Source: Acidicapsa ligni (lineage in GTDB: Bacteria > Acidobacteriota > Terriglobia > Terriglobales > Acidobacteriaceae). Taken from it: 64,000 nucleotides of DNA. The DNA lies in NCBI RefSeq assembly GCF_025685655.1, contig NZ_JAGSYG010000006.1, positions 124,001-188,000 on the forward strand, given 5' to 3'. The notes under the pieces are model-generated. The model did no database searches, had not been told where the DNA came from, and saw nothing but the letters and a program-made list of their open reading frames with translations. The position numbers and the translations under genes are program-made. This document shows, one piece after another, positions 33,593-43,734 of the stretch (position 1 is the first letter of the stretch; every line of letters begins with the position of its first letter).

Positions 33593-36500
33593 TTGAAGAC
33601 CAGCAGCGCTACATCAGTCCGAATCCTCATTGGATGTTTAGCCGCGTATGTTCTCGCTGCGGCGGCTGCTCGTGTGTATTGGGGCCCATCCGTCAATAAT
33701 TTGATTACTGTGGGTGTGGTGGGGGCCTTGATCCCGTTATTGCTGGTGCTTTTGTTTCGCCCGTCGCCGACCAGGGGTAAACAGGAGAACACTTCGGCCG
33801 CAAAGCTGGCGGAAGCGCTGCTGCATTCCACGAATCCGATGGTGCTGGCGACGGATCTGGGCGGCAAATTCACGTATATCAATCCTTCCGCGGAACGCAT
33901 TCTGGGCTTGCGCAAGTCGGCGCTGGTGGGCACGGCGCAGATCTCCGAGGTCTTTGCTCCGGGTGAACTGGAACGCGTAGGCCAGTGGCTTCGTAAATTA
34001 CACCCGAACGTCGATGGCCCGGCTGCTCCGGCGGACCCGATGAGCGACTGCATCAACTATGTATTGCAGTTTCCACCGAGCCAGTTGCGCGGGATCGATC
34101 TGGAGTTACGGCGCAACGACGGCAGCACCTTTCCGGCGACGCTTTATCTTTCCGCGGTTCGCGATGGGGCGGGCAATCCTTCGGGAATTCTTACCGTGGC
34201 GCTCGATCAGACGCTGACGCATCGACAGGAGCGGGCACTGCGAGAGTCGCGCGAGCGCTACCGCGATCTCTTTGAAAACGCGAATGAGATGATCGCGACG
34301 CTGAACTCGGCGGGACAGTTTGTATACGTCAATCCGGTTTGGAAGTCGTGCTTTGGGCTTGTGGACAGCTCCTTTGAAAAGCTGGAATCGCTGGAGATGG
34401 TCTTCAGTCCCGATTGCCGGTCAGAGGTTGGGCGGCTCTTTCGGCTGGCGCTGGAAGGCGAAACGGTGGAGCATGCTCCACTGCGCACGCATACGATGGA
34501 CGGGCGCGTACTGGATCTGGAACTGAGCATGAGCCGCCGCCAGAAAGCGGATAATCCGCTGGCTGTTCGCTGCCTGCTGCGGGATATTACGCCGCAGAAG
34601 CAGCGCGAAAGACGGCTGGCGCTGCAACTGGTGGTGAGCCAGATTATTGGGCAGAGCACCTCGCCGGAAGTGGCGGCGATGCGCATCCTGGAGTCGGTTT
34701 GCCTTTCGCAGGGCTGGGATGCGGCGATGCTCTGGAGCGTCAATGAGGACGAGGACCGGCTGGACTTTCACTCGGCATGGGGTGCGCCGGGCAAGAGCAG
34801 CGAAGAAATGATCCAGGAGAATATGGGCCAGGTCATCCTCCGGGGGGCTGATCTGCCGGGCCGGGTGTGGACCAGCGGGCGGGCAGTGTGGGTCGCGGAT
34901 CTGACCGCGGAACGTCCGACGCCACGCATACAGGCTGCCCTGCGGCATAAGCTGGCGACGGGATGGGCGATCCCGGTACGCGTGGGCAACCGCCTGATTG
35001 CGATCCTGGAGTTTTATTGCCAGCAGCGCCAGCGGGAAGAGCGAGAGACGATGGCTACGCTGGAGACGGTCTCTGCATCGCTGGGGCAGATGCTGGCTCG
35101 TTCGCGGGAACAGGATCGCGTGGAAGGTCTGCATCGTACACAGCAGATTCTGCTCGATACGATCGACGACGGGATTTGTGGCGCGGATCGCAGCGGGATT
35201 GCCACCCTGGTCAACCCGGCGGCGGGACGACTGCTGGGGGCCATTCCTGAGGTGCTTGCCGGAATTTCGGTCCACGAGCTGCTGCATGGAAATATGCCGG
35301 GAGGCAATAACTGCGGTGAGGATTGCCCGTTGTTGCGGGCGCTGACTCACAGGATTGCCGCTGCGGGCGAAATTACGATCTATCGGCGCGATGAGACGAG
35401 CTTCCCTGCTGAATTTTCACTGACGCCGATCCTGGACCAGGGACGGTATTCGGGAACGGTGCTGAGCTTCCGCGACATCAGCCAGAGGTTTGCTCTGGAC
35501 CGGATGAAGGATGAGTTTGTCTCGACGGTGAGCCATGAGCTGCGTACGCCTCTGACTTCGATTCGCGGCGCGCTGGGGCTGCTGTCGGCGGGCATATTGG
35601 GCGAGATCAATGACAAGGCTGCCAACCTGCTGCGCATTGCGCTTTCCAACTCGGACCGGCTGGTGCGGCTGATCAACGATATTCTCGACCTGGAACGCAT
35701 CCAGAGTGGGCGCGAACCGCTTTCGTTCCGCCCGATAGCGCTGAGTGAGATTGTTCGACAGGCGATTGATGGCATGATGCCGGTGGCGGATGCGGCGAGC
35801 GTGCAGCTTATCCACGATACAAACCTGGTGCAGCTTATCGCCGACCCGGACAGGCTGTTGCAGGTCATCACGAACCTGCTCTCGAACGCCGTCAAGTTCT
35901 CGCCGGAGGGGTCAACCGTCTCTGTCACTCTGCGCGAGGGTTCCAGCGGAGTTACGCTTTCGGTGATCGACCAGGGACGCGGTATTCCAGCGGACAAGCT
36001 GGACTCGATCTTCGACCGTTTTCAGCAGGTGGACGCTTCCGACTCTCGGCAGAAGGGCGGCAGTGGGCTGGGGCTGGCGATTTGCCGGACAATCGTGCAG
36101 CAGCATGGCGGGCGCATCTGGGCAGAGCGTAACGCGGTGCTGGGGTCAACGTTCCGCGTTCTGTTGCCGTTTGAACCGTCGTTGGCGCTGCCCTCGGCAA
36201 CTCCCATCATCGAGCCGGATCGGGGACGGATTCTGCTGGCGGATGCCAATGCTACGACGCGACCGCTGCTGGCCAATCAGTTGCGCCGCCAGGGCTATCA
36301 CGTGGTTGAGGCTGCGTCTGTGGAAGAGACGCTCGCGGCGCTGGCGTTCTGCGCTGTTCCCAGCCCGGATGGAGTCGCGAGTATGGGGATTGAGGCGATA
36401 TTGGTAGATATTTCGCTGGACGGGCTGAACGGATGGGAGATTTTGCCTCGTCTGCGCCAGGAGACAGCGGCCAATGGTGTGCCGATCGTCCTGCTGAGCG

Positions 36501-37078
36501 TGGATCATCCGAATCCGGCGCTGCCTCTACCGGCGGGGGCCGATGGGTGGGTGCCGCAATCGCCGGACGATGAAACTCTGCTCTCTGAACTGGCCCGCGT
36601 GCTATCCAGTCCAGGAGAAAAAGCCCGCATCCTGGTGGTCGAGGACGATATTGATCTTGCGCGTGTCATCGGCGCGGTATTTTCTCGTGACGGCATCGAG
36701 ATCAAGCTGGTGCATACTCGCCAGGCCGCGCTGGATGCTTGCTTTACGTTCCGTCCGCAGCTCATTGTGCTCGATCTTTCGCTTCCGGACGGCGATGGTT
36801 TCAATGTGGTTGACTGGCTGCGTCAGCATGAAGAGCTGGCGAATCTGCCACTGGTGGTCTACTCCGCACGCGAGATCAGCCCGGGCGAACGGGCACATCT
36901 CAAATTGGGACCGACCCAGTTTTTGACGAAAGCGAAAGTACAGCCGCAACAGCTTGAGTCTCTGGTCTTGACGATGTTGCGCCGATCGCGTCAGATGGAA
37001 GAAACATCCAATCCGGAGCAGTTATCGAATCATCCGTCGCCGGTCGACGACGGGCAACATCGGTCCACGGCGAATTGA
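33593..37078 (+). CDS. Hybrid sensor histidine kinase (PAS-PAS-GAF-PAS, two receivers)
   Basis: The 1161-residue protein has two N-terminal membrane helices (about 8-29 and 36-55). Then come a PAS domain (about 68-205), a second PAS (215-335), a GAF-like domain (345-500), a third PAS (510-632), HisKA with His648 in SHELRTPL, and HATPase_c with N-box Asn761/765 and GSGLGLAI. Two receivers follow. The first (about 878-1000) keeps Asp939 but lacks the acidic pair (LLADANA) and the Lys. The second (about 1011-1135) is canonical, with VVEDDID and Asp1061. The start is TTG at 33593; a stop lies upstream in frame with no ATG or GTG between. A receiver and HPt gene follow. Confidence 0.9.
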   Translation: MKTSSATSVRILIGCLAAYVLAAAAARVYWGPSVNNLITVGVVGALIPLLLVLLFRPSPTRGKQENTSAAKLAEALLHSTNPMVLATDLGGKFTYINPSAERILGLRKSALVGTAQISEVFAPGELERVGQWLRKLHPNVDGPAAPADPMSDCINYVLQFPPSQLRGIDLELRRNDGSTFPATLYLSAVRDGAGNPSGILTVALDQTLTHRQERALRESRERYRDLFENANEMIATLNSAGQFVYVNPVWKSCFGLVDSSFEKLESLEMVFSPDCRSEVGRLFRLALEGETVEHAPLRTHTMDGRVLDLELSMSRRQKADNPLAVRCLLRDITPQKQRERRLALQLVVSQIIGQSTSPEVAAMRILESVCLSQGWDAAMLWSVNEDEDRLDFHSAWGAPGKSSEEMIQENMGQVILRGADLPGRVWTSGRAVWVADLTAERPTPRIQAALRHKLATGWAIPVRVGNRLIAILEFYCQQRQREERETMATLETVSASLGQMLARSREQDRVEGLHRTQQILLDTIDDGICGADRSGIATLVNPAAGRLLGAIPEVLAGISVHELLHGNMPGGNNCGEDCPLLRALTHRIAAAGEITIYRRDETSFPAEFSLTPILDQGRYSGTVLSFRDISQRFALDRMKDEFVSTVSHELRTPLTSIRGALGLLSAGILGEINDKAANLLRIALSNSDRLVRLINDILDLERIQSGREPLSFRPIALSEIVRQAIDGMMPVADAASVQLIHDTNLVQLIADPDRLLQVITNLLSNAVKFSPEGSTVSVTLREGSSGVTLSVIDQGRGIPADKLDSIFDRFQQVDASDSRQKGGSGLGLAICRTIVQQHGGRIWAERNAVLGSTFRVLLPFEPSLALPSATPIIEPDRGRILLADANATTRPLLANQLRRQGYHVVEAASVEETLAALAFCAVPSPDGVASMGIEAILVDISLDGLNGWEILPRLRQETAANGVPIVLLSVDHPNPALPLPAGADGWVPQSPDDETLLSELARVLSSPGEKARILVVEDDIDLARVIGAVFSRDGIEIKLVHTRQAALDACFTFRPQLIVLDLSLPDGDGFNVVDWLRQHEELANLPLVVYSAREISPGERAHLKLGPTQFLTKAKVQPQQLESLVLTMLRRSRQMEETSNPEQLSNHPSPVDDGQHRSTAN

Positions 37079-37129
37079 CCTGGCTATCGTGGCCTGCACG
37101 CGGATTAGGCTGTCTGTGAGGAGTCCCTA

Positions 37130-37504
37130 TTGTCCCGCCGAATTCTGATCATTGACGACGAAGACGATATTCGCCAGGTAGCGGCGTTGAGCCTGGAAAC
37201 CATTGCCGGTTGGGATGTGATCGTTGCCAACTCCGGTGCGCAGGGACTGGAGCGCGCGGCCGAGCACCAGCCGGATGCGATTTTGCTGGATGTGATGATG
37301 CCGGGCATGGATGGGCCGACGACGTTTCGCGAACTGCGCAAAAATCCGGCAACGGCAAAGATTCCTGTCCTGTTGCTTACCGCGAAGGTGCAGGGGCCGG
37401 ACCAACGGCGCTTTGCAGACCTGGGCGTGGAGGCGGTTCTTCTGAAGCCGTTTGACCCGCTGACGCTCGCCTCGCAGATGGCAAAAGTTCTGGGCTGGGA
37501 GTAG
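37130..37504 (+). CDS. Single-domain response regulator
   Basis: The 124-residue protein is a stand-alone receiver: acidic pair at IIDDEDD, phospho-acceptor Asp54 in LLDVMMPG, Thr in LLLTAK, and the conserved Lys in VLLKPF. There is no output domain, so it would pass on phosphate or act by binding. The start is TTG at 37130, six bases after GAGGAG, which decides it. It sits 51 bases after the hybrid kinase and before the HPt gene. Confidence 0.92.
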   Translation: MSRRILIIDDEDDIRQVAALSLETIAGWDVIVANSGAQGLERAAEHQPDAILLDVMMPGMDGPTTFRELRKNPATAKIPVLLLTAKVQGPDQRRFADLGVEAVLLKPFDPLTLASQMAKVLGWE

Positions 37505-37523
37505 GCGCCGCGCGCTGATTGTC

Positions 37524-37847
37524 ATGGCAACTACCCCTCCCCCGATGGCTGATGTGCTGGCCCGAATGTGGACGAAATTCCTGCCGGATATTGAGGCGCG
37601 AGTAGCGACTCTGGAAGCAGCGGCGCGAGCGCTTGATGCAGGCTCACTCCCAGAGGACGCACGCGATGCGGCTCATGCGGCGGCTCACAAACTGGCGGGG
37701 ACCTTGGGCATGTTCGGGCTTCCGCGTGGCACGGAGTTAGCTCGCAGAGCGGAGTTACTACTGGTGGAGGATGTATCCGCGGCAGACGCGGATGAACTTA
37801 CGGGCTGGGTAACGGAAATCAGAGATTTGATTCACAGCCGCGGATAG
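37524..37847 (+). CDS. HPt phosphotransfer protein
   Basis: The 107-residue helical protein has the HPt motif with likely phospho-acceptor His55 in AAHKLAGTLGMFG; His51 precedes it. HPt proteins shuttle phosphate between receivers. It starts 19 bases after the response regulator, completing a kinase, receiver and HPt set that could form a four-step relay. Confidence 0.85.
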   Translation: MATTPPPMADVLARMWTKFLPDIEARVATLEAAARALDAGSLPEDARDAAHAAAHKLAGTLGMFGLPRGTELARRAELLLVEDVSAADADELTGWVTEIRDLIHSRG

Positions 37848-37923
37848 AGCTGGCTATATAAAGCGCAATCGTCGATTCCTGTGCGATTGCTGGCCTTCCA
37901 TTCCAGCCTCTCATTTCCTGCCA

Positions 37924-39528
37924 GTGCCTGATCTGCAAGCGCGGGTCGATGCGGCACCCGTTACACTGCTTATTGGTGATGAGAATCCGGTGAGCCCGAA
38001 ACGCACAGCCAAGCCGCAGCTCGACCTCCTGTTTGGAGCGCGCGAGGAGGCCAGTCCGACTTCTGAAACAAAGCCTGAACCGACAAGCCGAAGCAGGGAT
38101 CGTGCGCGTCGAACATGGCTTGTCCATCAGCTCGTCTCTGAGGCGCGTGAGGTTGTCGAGCAGGAATTTGGAGATGTTTGGGTCGAGGGCGAAATATCCA
38201 ACTATCGTCCTGCTTCTTCGGGGCATTTGTATTTCACGCTCAAGGATGCCGAGGCGCAGCTTCCGGTGGTGCTGTTTCGTCGCCAGGCGCAACTGTTGCG
38301 ATTTCGCCCGGAGGATGGCCTGCATGTTCGCGTGCGGGGCAAGGTCACTATTTACGAGCAGCGCGGACAGATACAGCTCGTGGCTGAGACGATGGAGCCG
38401 GTTGGCGCGGGGAGCCTGCAGTTGGCATTTGAACAGCTTCGCGATCAGCTCAAGGCCGAGGGGCTTTTCGAGCAGGATCGCAAGCAGCCGCTGCCTGCGT
38501 TTCCGCGTAGTGTGGCTGTCATTACTTCACCGACCGGCGCGGTCATTCGTGACTTTCTGAATATTGTTGGCCGTCGTCACTCGGGTCTGGATGTTGTGGT
38601 CGTTCCGGTCAGCGTGCAAGGCGACGCAGCGGCTGCCGAGATTGAAGCAGCGCTGGTACAAATGAACGCACTTCGCATTGCAGACGTGATTGTGATCGCG
38701 CGTGGTGGCGGCTCGCTTGAGGATATGGCTGCGTTCAATAGTGAGCGTGTGGCCCGCGCGATTGCGGCGAGCGAACTACCTGTGGTCTCCGCTGTAGGGC
38801 ATGAGACGGATTTCACCATTGCGGACTTTGTGGCGGATCTGCGTGCGCCTACGCCCTCTGCTGCTGCTGAGTTGATTACCGAGGCACAGCATAAGATTGC
38901 CGACTACATTGAGGCGCTTGAGCAACGGATCGACCGCGGTATTCGCTTTCAACTTTTGCAGGCACGCCAGCATTTTGCACGACTGCCTGCATCCCGCACG
39001 GAACAGCGCATGATGACGACTCTGCACCGGCTGGAGCAAAGGCTTGATGAGCTTGCGTTTCGCATGGAAAATGCAATGGTCGCACGGTTCCGCGAAGATC
39101 GACTTGCAGTTACAGAATTGCGTGCTGCGGTGCTGCGTCATGACCCGCGCCAGCAGCTTGGGGCTGCGCGTGAAGCGCTTTCCGCATGGCAATCACGGCT
39201 TCATCATGCACTCGATCGCAGCCTGACAAGCAAGCAGCATCGCACACATGCCGGAGAAGACAGGTTATATCGCGCTGCGCAGGTTCACGTGGCCAACCGG
39301 CGCGCGGCTCTTGGCACGCTGCGCGGCCAGTTGCAATCGTTGTCACCGCTGGCAGTGCTGCAACGTGGCTATGCGCTTGTTCAGGATGAGAATGGCGTGA
39401 TTGTGCGCTCGATAGAGCGGTTGACTACGAATCAACAGGTCGCGACTCAGCTTGGGGACGGTACGTTTATCAGCCGTGTAGAAACAACATCCAGATCAAT
39501 CAAGAAGGATCGTAAAACAAGCACATGA
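37924..39528 (+). CDS. xseA: Exodeoxyribonuclease VII large subunit
   Basis: XseA with XseB degrades single-stranded DNA. The 534-residue protein has an N-terminal OB-fold (VWVEGEISNYRPASSGHLYF, VRGKVTIYEQRGQIQLVAE), then the catalytic core with VITSPTGAVIRDFLNI, VIVIARGGGSLEDM and VSAVGHETDFTIADFVAD, then a long helical coiled region. A variable head of about 60 residues precedes the OB-fold, so the GTG at 37924 is only one possible start. No xseB is near. glmM overlaps its stop codon. Confidence 0.93.
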   Translation: MPDLQARVDAAPVTLLIGDENPVSPKRTAKPQLDLLFGAREEASPTSETKPEPTSRSRDRARRTWLVHQLVSEAREVVEQEFGDVWVEGEISNYRPASSGHLYFTLKDAEAQLPVVLFRRQAQLLRFRPEDGLHVRVRGKVTIYEQRGQIQLVAETMEPVGAGSLQLAFEQLRDQLKAEGLFEQDRKQPLPAFPRSVAVITSPTGAVIRDFLNIVGRRHSGLDVVVVPVSVQGDAAAAEIEAALVQMNALRIADVIVIARGGGSLEDMAAFNSERVARAIAASELPVVSAVGHETDFTIADFVADLRAPTPSAAAELITEAQHKIADYIEALEQRIDRGIRFQLLQARQHFARLPASRTEQRMMTTLHRLEQRLDELAFRMENAMVARFREDRLAVTELRAAVLRHDPRQQLGAAREALSAWQSRLHHALDRSLTSKQHRTHAGEDRLYRAAQVHVANRRAALGTLRGQLQSLSPLAVLQRGYALVQDENGVIVRSIERLTTNQQVATQLGDGTFISRVETTSRSIKKDRKTST

Positions 39529-40880
39529 GACAGCTCTTCGGTACGGACGGAATACGCGGCGTTGCGGGCATTGCTCCACTCGATACAACTACGATCTATG
39601 CGGTCGGCTTGGCCCTGGCGCATTCATTGCGACCTGCGGCTATCATTCCACGCGTGATTCTTGGGCGCGATACGCGTGAGTCCAGTCCGTGGATTACAGC
39701 CATGCTGGCTGCCGGATTGCGCGCTGGCGGAGCAGAGATTGAGAGTGCGGGAATTGTGCCTACGCCTGCCATTGCTTTTCTTGCGCACACGCATGGATTC
39801 CAGGCTGGAGTTGTGATCTCGGCGAGCCACAATCCATGGGAAGATAACGGCATCAAGCTCTTTGGCAGCGACGGTTATAAATTGCCGGATAAGGTTGAGC
39901 TGGCAATTGAAGAAGTGATTTTCAAGCATGCGCTATCGACTACTGCGCCTGATCCTGCAACGCTGCCGCCAATTGAAGATCAGGCGCATTATGCGCAGGA
40001 GTACATCGACTTTTTGCTGGCGGCTGTACCTGATCTGAAGCTCGATGGGCAGAAGATCATTCTCGATTGCGCTAACGGCGCCGCGGCTGCGATTGCTCCG
40101 CGGCTCTTCGCGAAATTGGGTGGCGATGTGACGTTGCTTAATATCACACCCAATGGCCGTAATATCAATGATCATTGTGGGGCTCTGCATCCTAAGACTG
40201 TAGCTGCTGAAGTGATGAAACATGGTGCAGATCTTGGATTGACTTTTGATGGCGATGCGGATAGGTGTCTTGCTGCGGGCGCTCACGACAACGTCATTAA
40301 CGGGGATGCGTTGCTGCTGATCGCTGCACGCGATCTGCAGTCTCGTGGGCTGCTTACGGATAACGTTGTGGTTGCTACCACGATGTCGAACATGGGGCTG
40401 GAGGCAGCGCTTAAACGTAGCGATATTACGATGCTGCGGGCGAATGTAGGCGATCGTTATGTGCTTGAGCTGATGCAGCAGCGTCATGCTGCGCTGGGCG
40501 GCGAGCAGTCGGGACATATTTTATTTCCGCATCTTGCTACTACGGGTGATGGGTTGTTGACTGCGCTTGTTGTGCTGGACCTGATCGCTCGTATGGGCAA
40601 GACGATTGAAGAGTTGACGGCCGATCTCAAGGTGTTTCCGCAGGTAATCGTTAACGTCAAGGTGCGTGAGAAGCGTCCGTTGGAGGAGATTCCTTTGGTG
40701 GTGGAACGCATTCAAGCGGCTGAGGCTGCGTTAGCTCATTCGGGACGCGTGGTGATTCGCTACTCCGGCACTGAGGCGCTGGCTCGCGTGATGATCGAGG
40801 CGGAAAGCGAAGAGCTGATGCGGCATCATGCCGAGGCTATTTCTGGCGCTATTCGGGCTGAACTTGGCGTTACTCCGTAG
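39525..40880 (+). CDS. glmM: Phosphoglucosamine mutase
   Basis: GlmM converts glucosamine-6-phosphate to glucosamine-1-phosphate for UDP-GlcNAc, feeding peptidoglycan and LPS. The 451-residue protein starts with the signature LFGTDGIRGVAG, has the active Ser in SASHNPWEDNGIK, the metal loop DGDADRCL, the sugar loop GGEQSGH and the C-terminal phosphate-binding RYSGTEALARVM. The ATG overlaps the xseA stop (ATGA). A hairpin covers its stop codon. Confidence 0.96.
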   Translation: MRQLFGTDGIRGVAGIAPLDTTTIYAVGLALAHSLRPAAIIPRVILGRDTRESSPWITAMLAAGLRAGGAEIESAGIVPTPAIAFLAHTHGFQAGVVISASHNPWEDNGIKLFGSDGYKLPDKVELAIEEVIFKHALSTTAPDPATLPPIEDQAHYAQEYIDFLLAAVPDLKLDGQKIILDCANGAAAAIAPRLFAKLGGDVTLLNITPNGRNINDHCGALHPKTVAAEVMKHGADLGLTFDGDADRCLAAGAHDNVINGDALLLIAARDLQSRGLLTDNVVVATTMSNMGLEAALKRSDITMLRANVGDRYVLELMQQRHAALGGEQSGHILFPHLATTGDGLLTALVVLDLIARMGKTIEELTADLKVFPQVIVNVKVREKRPLEEIPLVVERIQAAEAALAHSGRVVIRYSGTEALARVMIEAESEELMRHHAEAISGAIRAELGVTP

Positions 40881-40891
40881 AGTAACGCCAA
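40864..40891. terminator. Hairpin across the glmM stop codon
   Basis: ttggcgttactc (40864-40875) and gagtaacgccaa (40880-40891) form a perfect 12-base stem with a cgta loop; the stop codon lies in the loop region. No T tract follows. It separates the convergent glmM and polA. Confidence 0.65.
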
Positions 40892-40917
40892 TCCGACAAA
40901 TGTTTCTCAGGCAAACG

Positions 40918-43689
40918 TTACTCCATATCGCGCCAGTTATGGCCGAATGCAAGGTCGGCTACTATCGGCACGCGCAGATGAATTACGTTTTGCATGGCGT
41001 CTTTGACAAGTGCGGTGATGGTTTCTGTTTCTTCTTCGGGGACTTCGAATAAGAGTTCGTCGTGAACCTGCAGGACCATCCTGGTGCGGAGTTTTTCTTC
41101 TGTCAGTTTGCGGTCGATAGTGATCATGGCCAGTTTGATCAGGTCTGCTGCTGTGCCTTGCAGGGGCGTGTTGACTGCGGTCCGCTCAGCGAAGCCACGT
41201 TGATTTGCGTTACGGCTTTCGATGTCGGGGATGGGCCGGGTGCGGCCGAAGAGAGTCTTGACGCTGCCGTCTTTGCGCGTTTGTTCCACGGTATCTTCGA
41301 TGAACTTCTTCACGCCTGCGTAGCGTTCGAAGTAGCGTTCGATATAGGTCCTGGCCTCTGATTGCGAAATGCCGAGTTGCGCTGCCAGTCCAAATGCGGA
41401 GATGCCGTAGACGATGCCGAAGTTGACTGCCTTGGCGCGAGCGCGGGTCTGCTTATCCATCTGCTCGGGAGGCACACCGAAGACTTCGCTTGCAGTAAGC
41501 GTATGGATGTCGCGGTCGGTCTTGTATGCGTCCGTGAGCAACGGGTCTTCGCTGAAGTGGGCCATGAGGCGAAGCTCAATTTGAGAATAGTCGGCCGAGA
41601 GCAGACGGAAGCCTGGTGCGGCAACGAAGGCCGCGCGAATCTCGCGGCCCAGCTCGGTGCGGATAGGGATATTTTGCAGGTTGGGGTTGGTGGAAGATAA
41701 CCTGCCCGTTGCTGTGGCCGCTGCGTTGAATGTCGTATGTACGCGCGAGTCGCTGTCGACAAGCAATGGCAATGCGTCGATGTAGTTTGATTTGAGCTTG
41801 GCGAGATGGCGAAACTCAATGACCAGGCGGGCGATTTCGTGTTCCTCCGCAAGACCTTCGAGTACATCCTGCGCGGTCGAAATCTTTTTCCCTTTGCCAT
41901 AGATCAGTGGCTTGGGCAGGCCCATGTGGGTGAACAAAACTTCGCCGAGCTGCTTGGGAGAGTTCACATTGAAGCGTCTGTCGGCCAGTGAAAAGATTCG
42001 TTCGCTGACGCGTTGAATCTCTGAGCCGAAGCGTTGCGAGAGCTCATCGAGTGCGCCTAGATTCACTCGCACACCAACCTTTTCCATTCGGTAGAGAACG
42101 GGGACCAGCGGAAGGTCGATGGTTTCGTAAACGGAAGTAAGTCCATGTTCCTCAACCTGTGCACGCAGGGTTGGCAACAACGCTTGAATTGCGTGGGCTG
42201 CGCCTGCCAGCGATATAGGCACGGTCTGTCCGCTGCGCGCGACTACATCGACGAGAGTTTGTGTAGAGTGGGTTGGGTTCAACGAGTAGGAGAGCAGCAT
42301 TGTGTCCGTGATTGGCCCGTGCAGGCTTACGTTGAACGCGTCGAGACGGTGCTGCGTCGTCTTCCAATCGTGGACGGTCTTGGCGATTTTTTCATTTTCC
42401 AATAGTGCTTTGAGTTGAGGCGATAGTGCTATGCGCATTGCGAGTTCGGGTTCGTTTTGCGCTTTGACAGAAACGCCGACGTATTCGGGAATGGCTGCAG
42501 ATTGCTCCAACTTAGTATCGTCGGCCTGAGCCACCTGATCAAACATGTCCATGAGCGAAGGCATGGGCGGAAGAGACTCTTCTTCGGCTATCTCTTCGCT
42601 TGATTCGCCGGATAAGGCTGCTTCGGTCTTCGCAACTTTAGCATCTTTGTCGAGCGCGAATGCGAAGCCGTGTACGCGCGCAGCCGCATGGATAGCGGCG
42701 ATTTGATCCTCTGTTGGATCGTCGACCAATTCAGCGGTCGGCTTCTGTGCGCTGGGGGCGAGTTCGCGCAGCAGCGATGTGAACTCTAGTTCGGTGAACA
42801 ACTCGCGGGCTGCTTCGAGATCGGGCTCGGTGGTTTGCATTCGTGCGAGATCGAGTTCTATCGGTACATGGCAGTCGATGGTGACCAACTCTTTGGAGAG
42901 TAGAACGGTCGCTCTATTTTGCTGAAGCGATTCGCGGTAGGTCTTGCGCTTGACTTCATCGGCGCGGTCGAGGACTGCTTCGAGACTGCCGAATTGCTGG
43001 ATGAGTTCGACTGAGCCTTTATCACCGATGCCGGGTGCGCCGGGGATGTTGTCGATGGAGTCGCCGCGCAGAGCCATCACGTCAATGACTTGCTCCGGCG
43101 GTACGCCGAGCACTTCAATTACTTTTGCGGGGTCGAGGATGAGGTTATCTTTTTGAGGATTGAGGACACGCACATGCTTGCTGACTAACTGCATCATGTC
43201 CTTGTCGCCGGAGACGATGAAGACTTCGTGGCCCTGCTCTGAGGCCTCACGCGCAAGTGTGCCGATGACGTCATCGGCTTCAAATCCGATGGCTTCGAGA
43301 ATGGGGATGTGCAGAACTTCGAGTGAGCGGCGGATGTACGGGAGCTGTCGCGCGAGGTCTTCGGGCATGGCTTCGCGCTGGGCTTTGTAGCCCTCGTAGC
43401 TGGTCTCGACAAAGGCCTGCTCTTTACTGCTCCATCGGCGCAGCGGACCAATTTCCTGCGCCTTGGCATCGCGGAAGACTGCTCCACTCACGTCGAAGAC
43501 GGCGGCAAAATAATGTGGCGAGAAATCTCGACGCAGCTTCTGGATCATGTTTACGAAAACATACGTTGCTGCCGTGGGCAGGCCTCCGCGCGTGGACATT
43601 GGGCGACTGCGCTGCATGGCGTGGTAGGCGCGGAAGATGAACGACATGGTGTCGAGCAGGAATACGGGCGGCTTTGTGTCAGCACTCAT
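40918..43689 (-). CDS. polA: DNA polymerase I, proofreading domain apparently inactive
   Basis: Pol I fills gaps and removes RNA primers. The 923-residue protein has a 5'-3' exonuclease (about 1-300, FVETSYEGYKAQREAMPEDL, GDKDMMQLV, MALRGDSIDNIPG), a middle domain, and a complete polymerase (about 530-923) with DYSQIELRLMAHFS, ARAKAVNFGIVYG and QVHDELLFE. In the middle, the acidic residues of the 3'-5' exonuclease seem missing: the region aligning with FDTET reads ALDKD, NLKYD reads DWKTT, and the third-Asp helix reads HAIQ. So the enzyme is probably non-proofreading, as in some other bacteria. An acidic insert (ESSEEIAEEE) separates the domains. Confidence 0.95.
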   Translation of the reverse strand: MSADTKPPVFLLDTMSFIFRAYHAMQRSRPMSTRGGLPTAATYVFVNMIQKLRRDFSPHYFAAVFDVSGAVFRDAKAQEIGPLRRWSSKEQAFVETSYEGYKAQREAMPEDLARQLPYIRRSLEVLHIPILEAIGFEADDVIGTLAREASEQGHEVFIVSGDKDMMQLVSKHVRVLNPQKDNLILDPAKVIEVLGVPPEQVIDVMALRGDSIDNIPGAPGIGDKGSVELIQQFGSLEAVLDRADEVKRKTYRESLQQNRATVLLSKELVTIDCHVPIELDLARMQTTEPDLEAARELFTELEFTSLLRELAPSAQKPTAELVDDPTEDQIAAIHAAARVHGFAFALDKDAKVAKTEAALSGESSEEIAEEESLPPMPSLMDMFDQVAQADDTKLEQSAAIPEYVGVSVKAQNEPELAMRIALSPQLKALLENEKIAKTVHDWKTTQHRLDAFNVSLHGPITDTMLLSYSLNPTHSTQTLVDVVARSGQTVPISLAGAAHAIQALLPTLRAQVEEHGLTSVYETIDLPLVPVLYRMEKVGVRVNLGALDELSQRFGSEIQRVSERIFSLADRRFNVNSPKQLGEVLFTHMGLPKPLIYGKGKKISTAQDVLEGLAEEHEIARLVIEFRHLAKLKSNYIDALPLLVDSDSRVHTTFNAAATATGRLSSTNPNLQNIPIRTELGREIRAAFVAAPGFRLLSADYSQIELRLMAHFSEDPLLTDAYKTDRDIHTLTASEVFGVPPEQMDKQTRARAKAVNFGIVYGISAFGLAAQLGISQSEARTYIERYFERYAGVKKFIEDTVEQTRKDGSVKTLFGRTRPIPDIESRNANQRGFAERTAVNTPLQGTAADLIKLAMITIDRKLTEEKLRTRMVLQVHDELLFEVPEEETETITALVKDAMQNVIHLRVPIVADLAFGHNWRDME

Positions 43690-43734
43690 CGTCTGCGAGT
43701 CTACCAGCGTGGAGGGGTGCGCGTCAGAGCGGTT

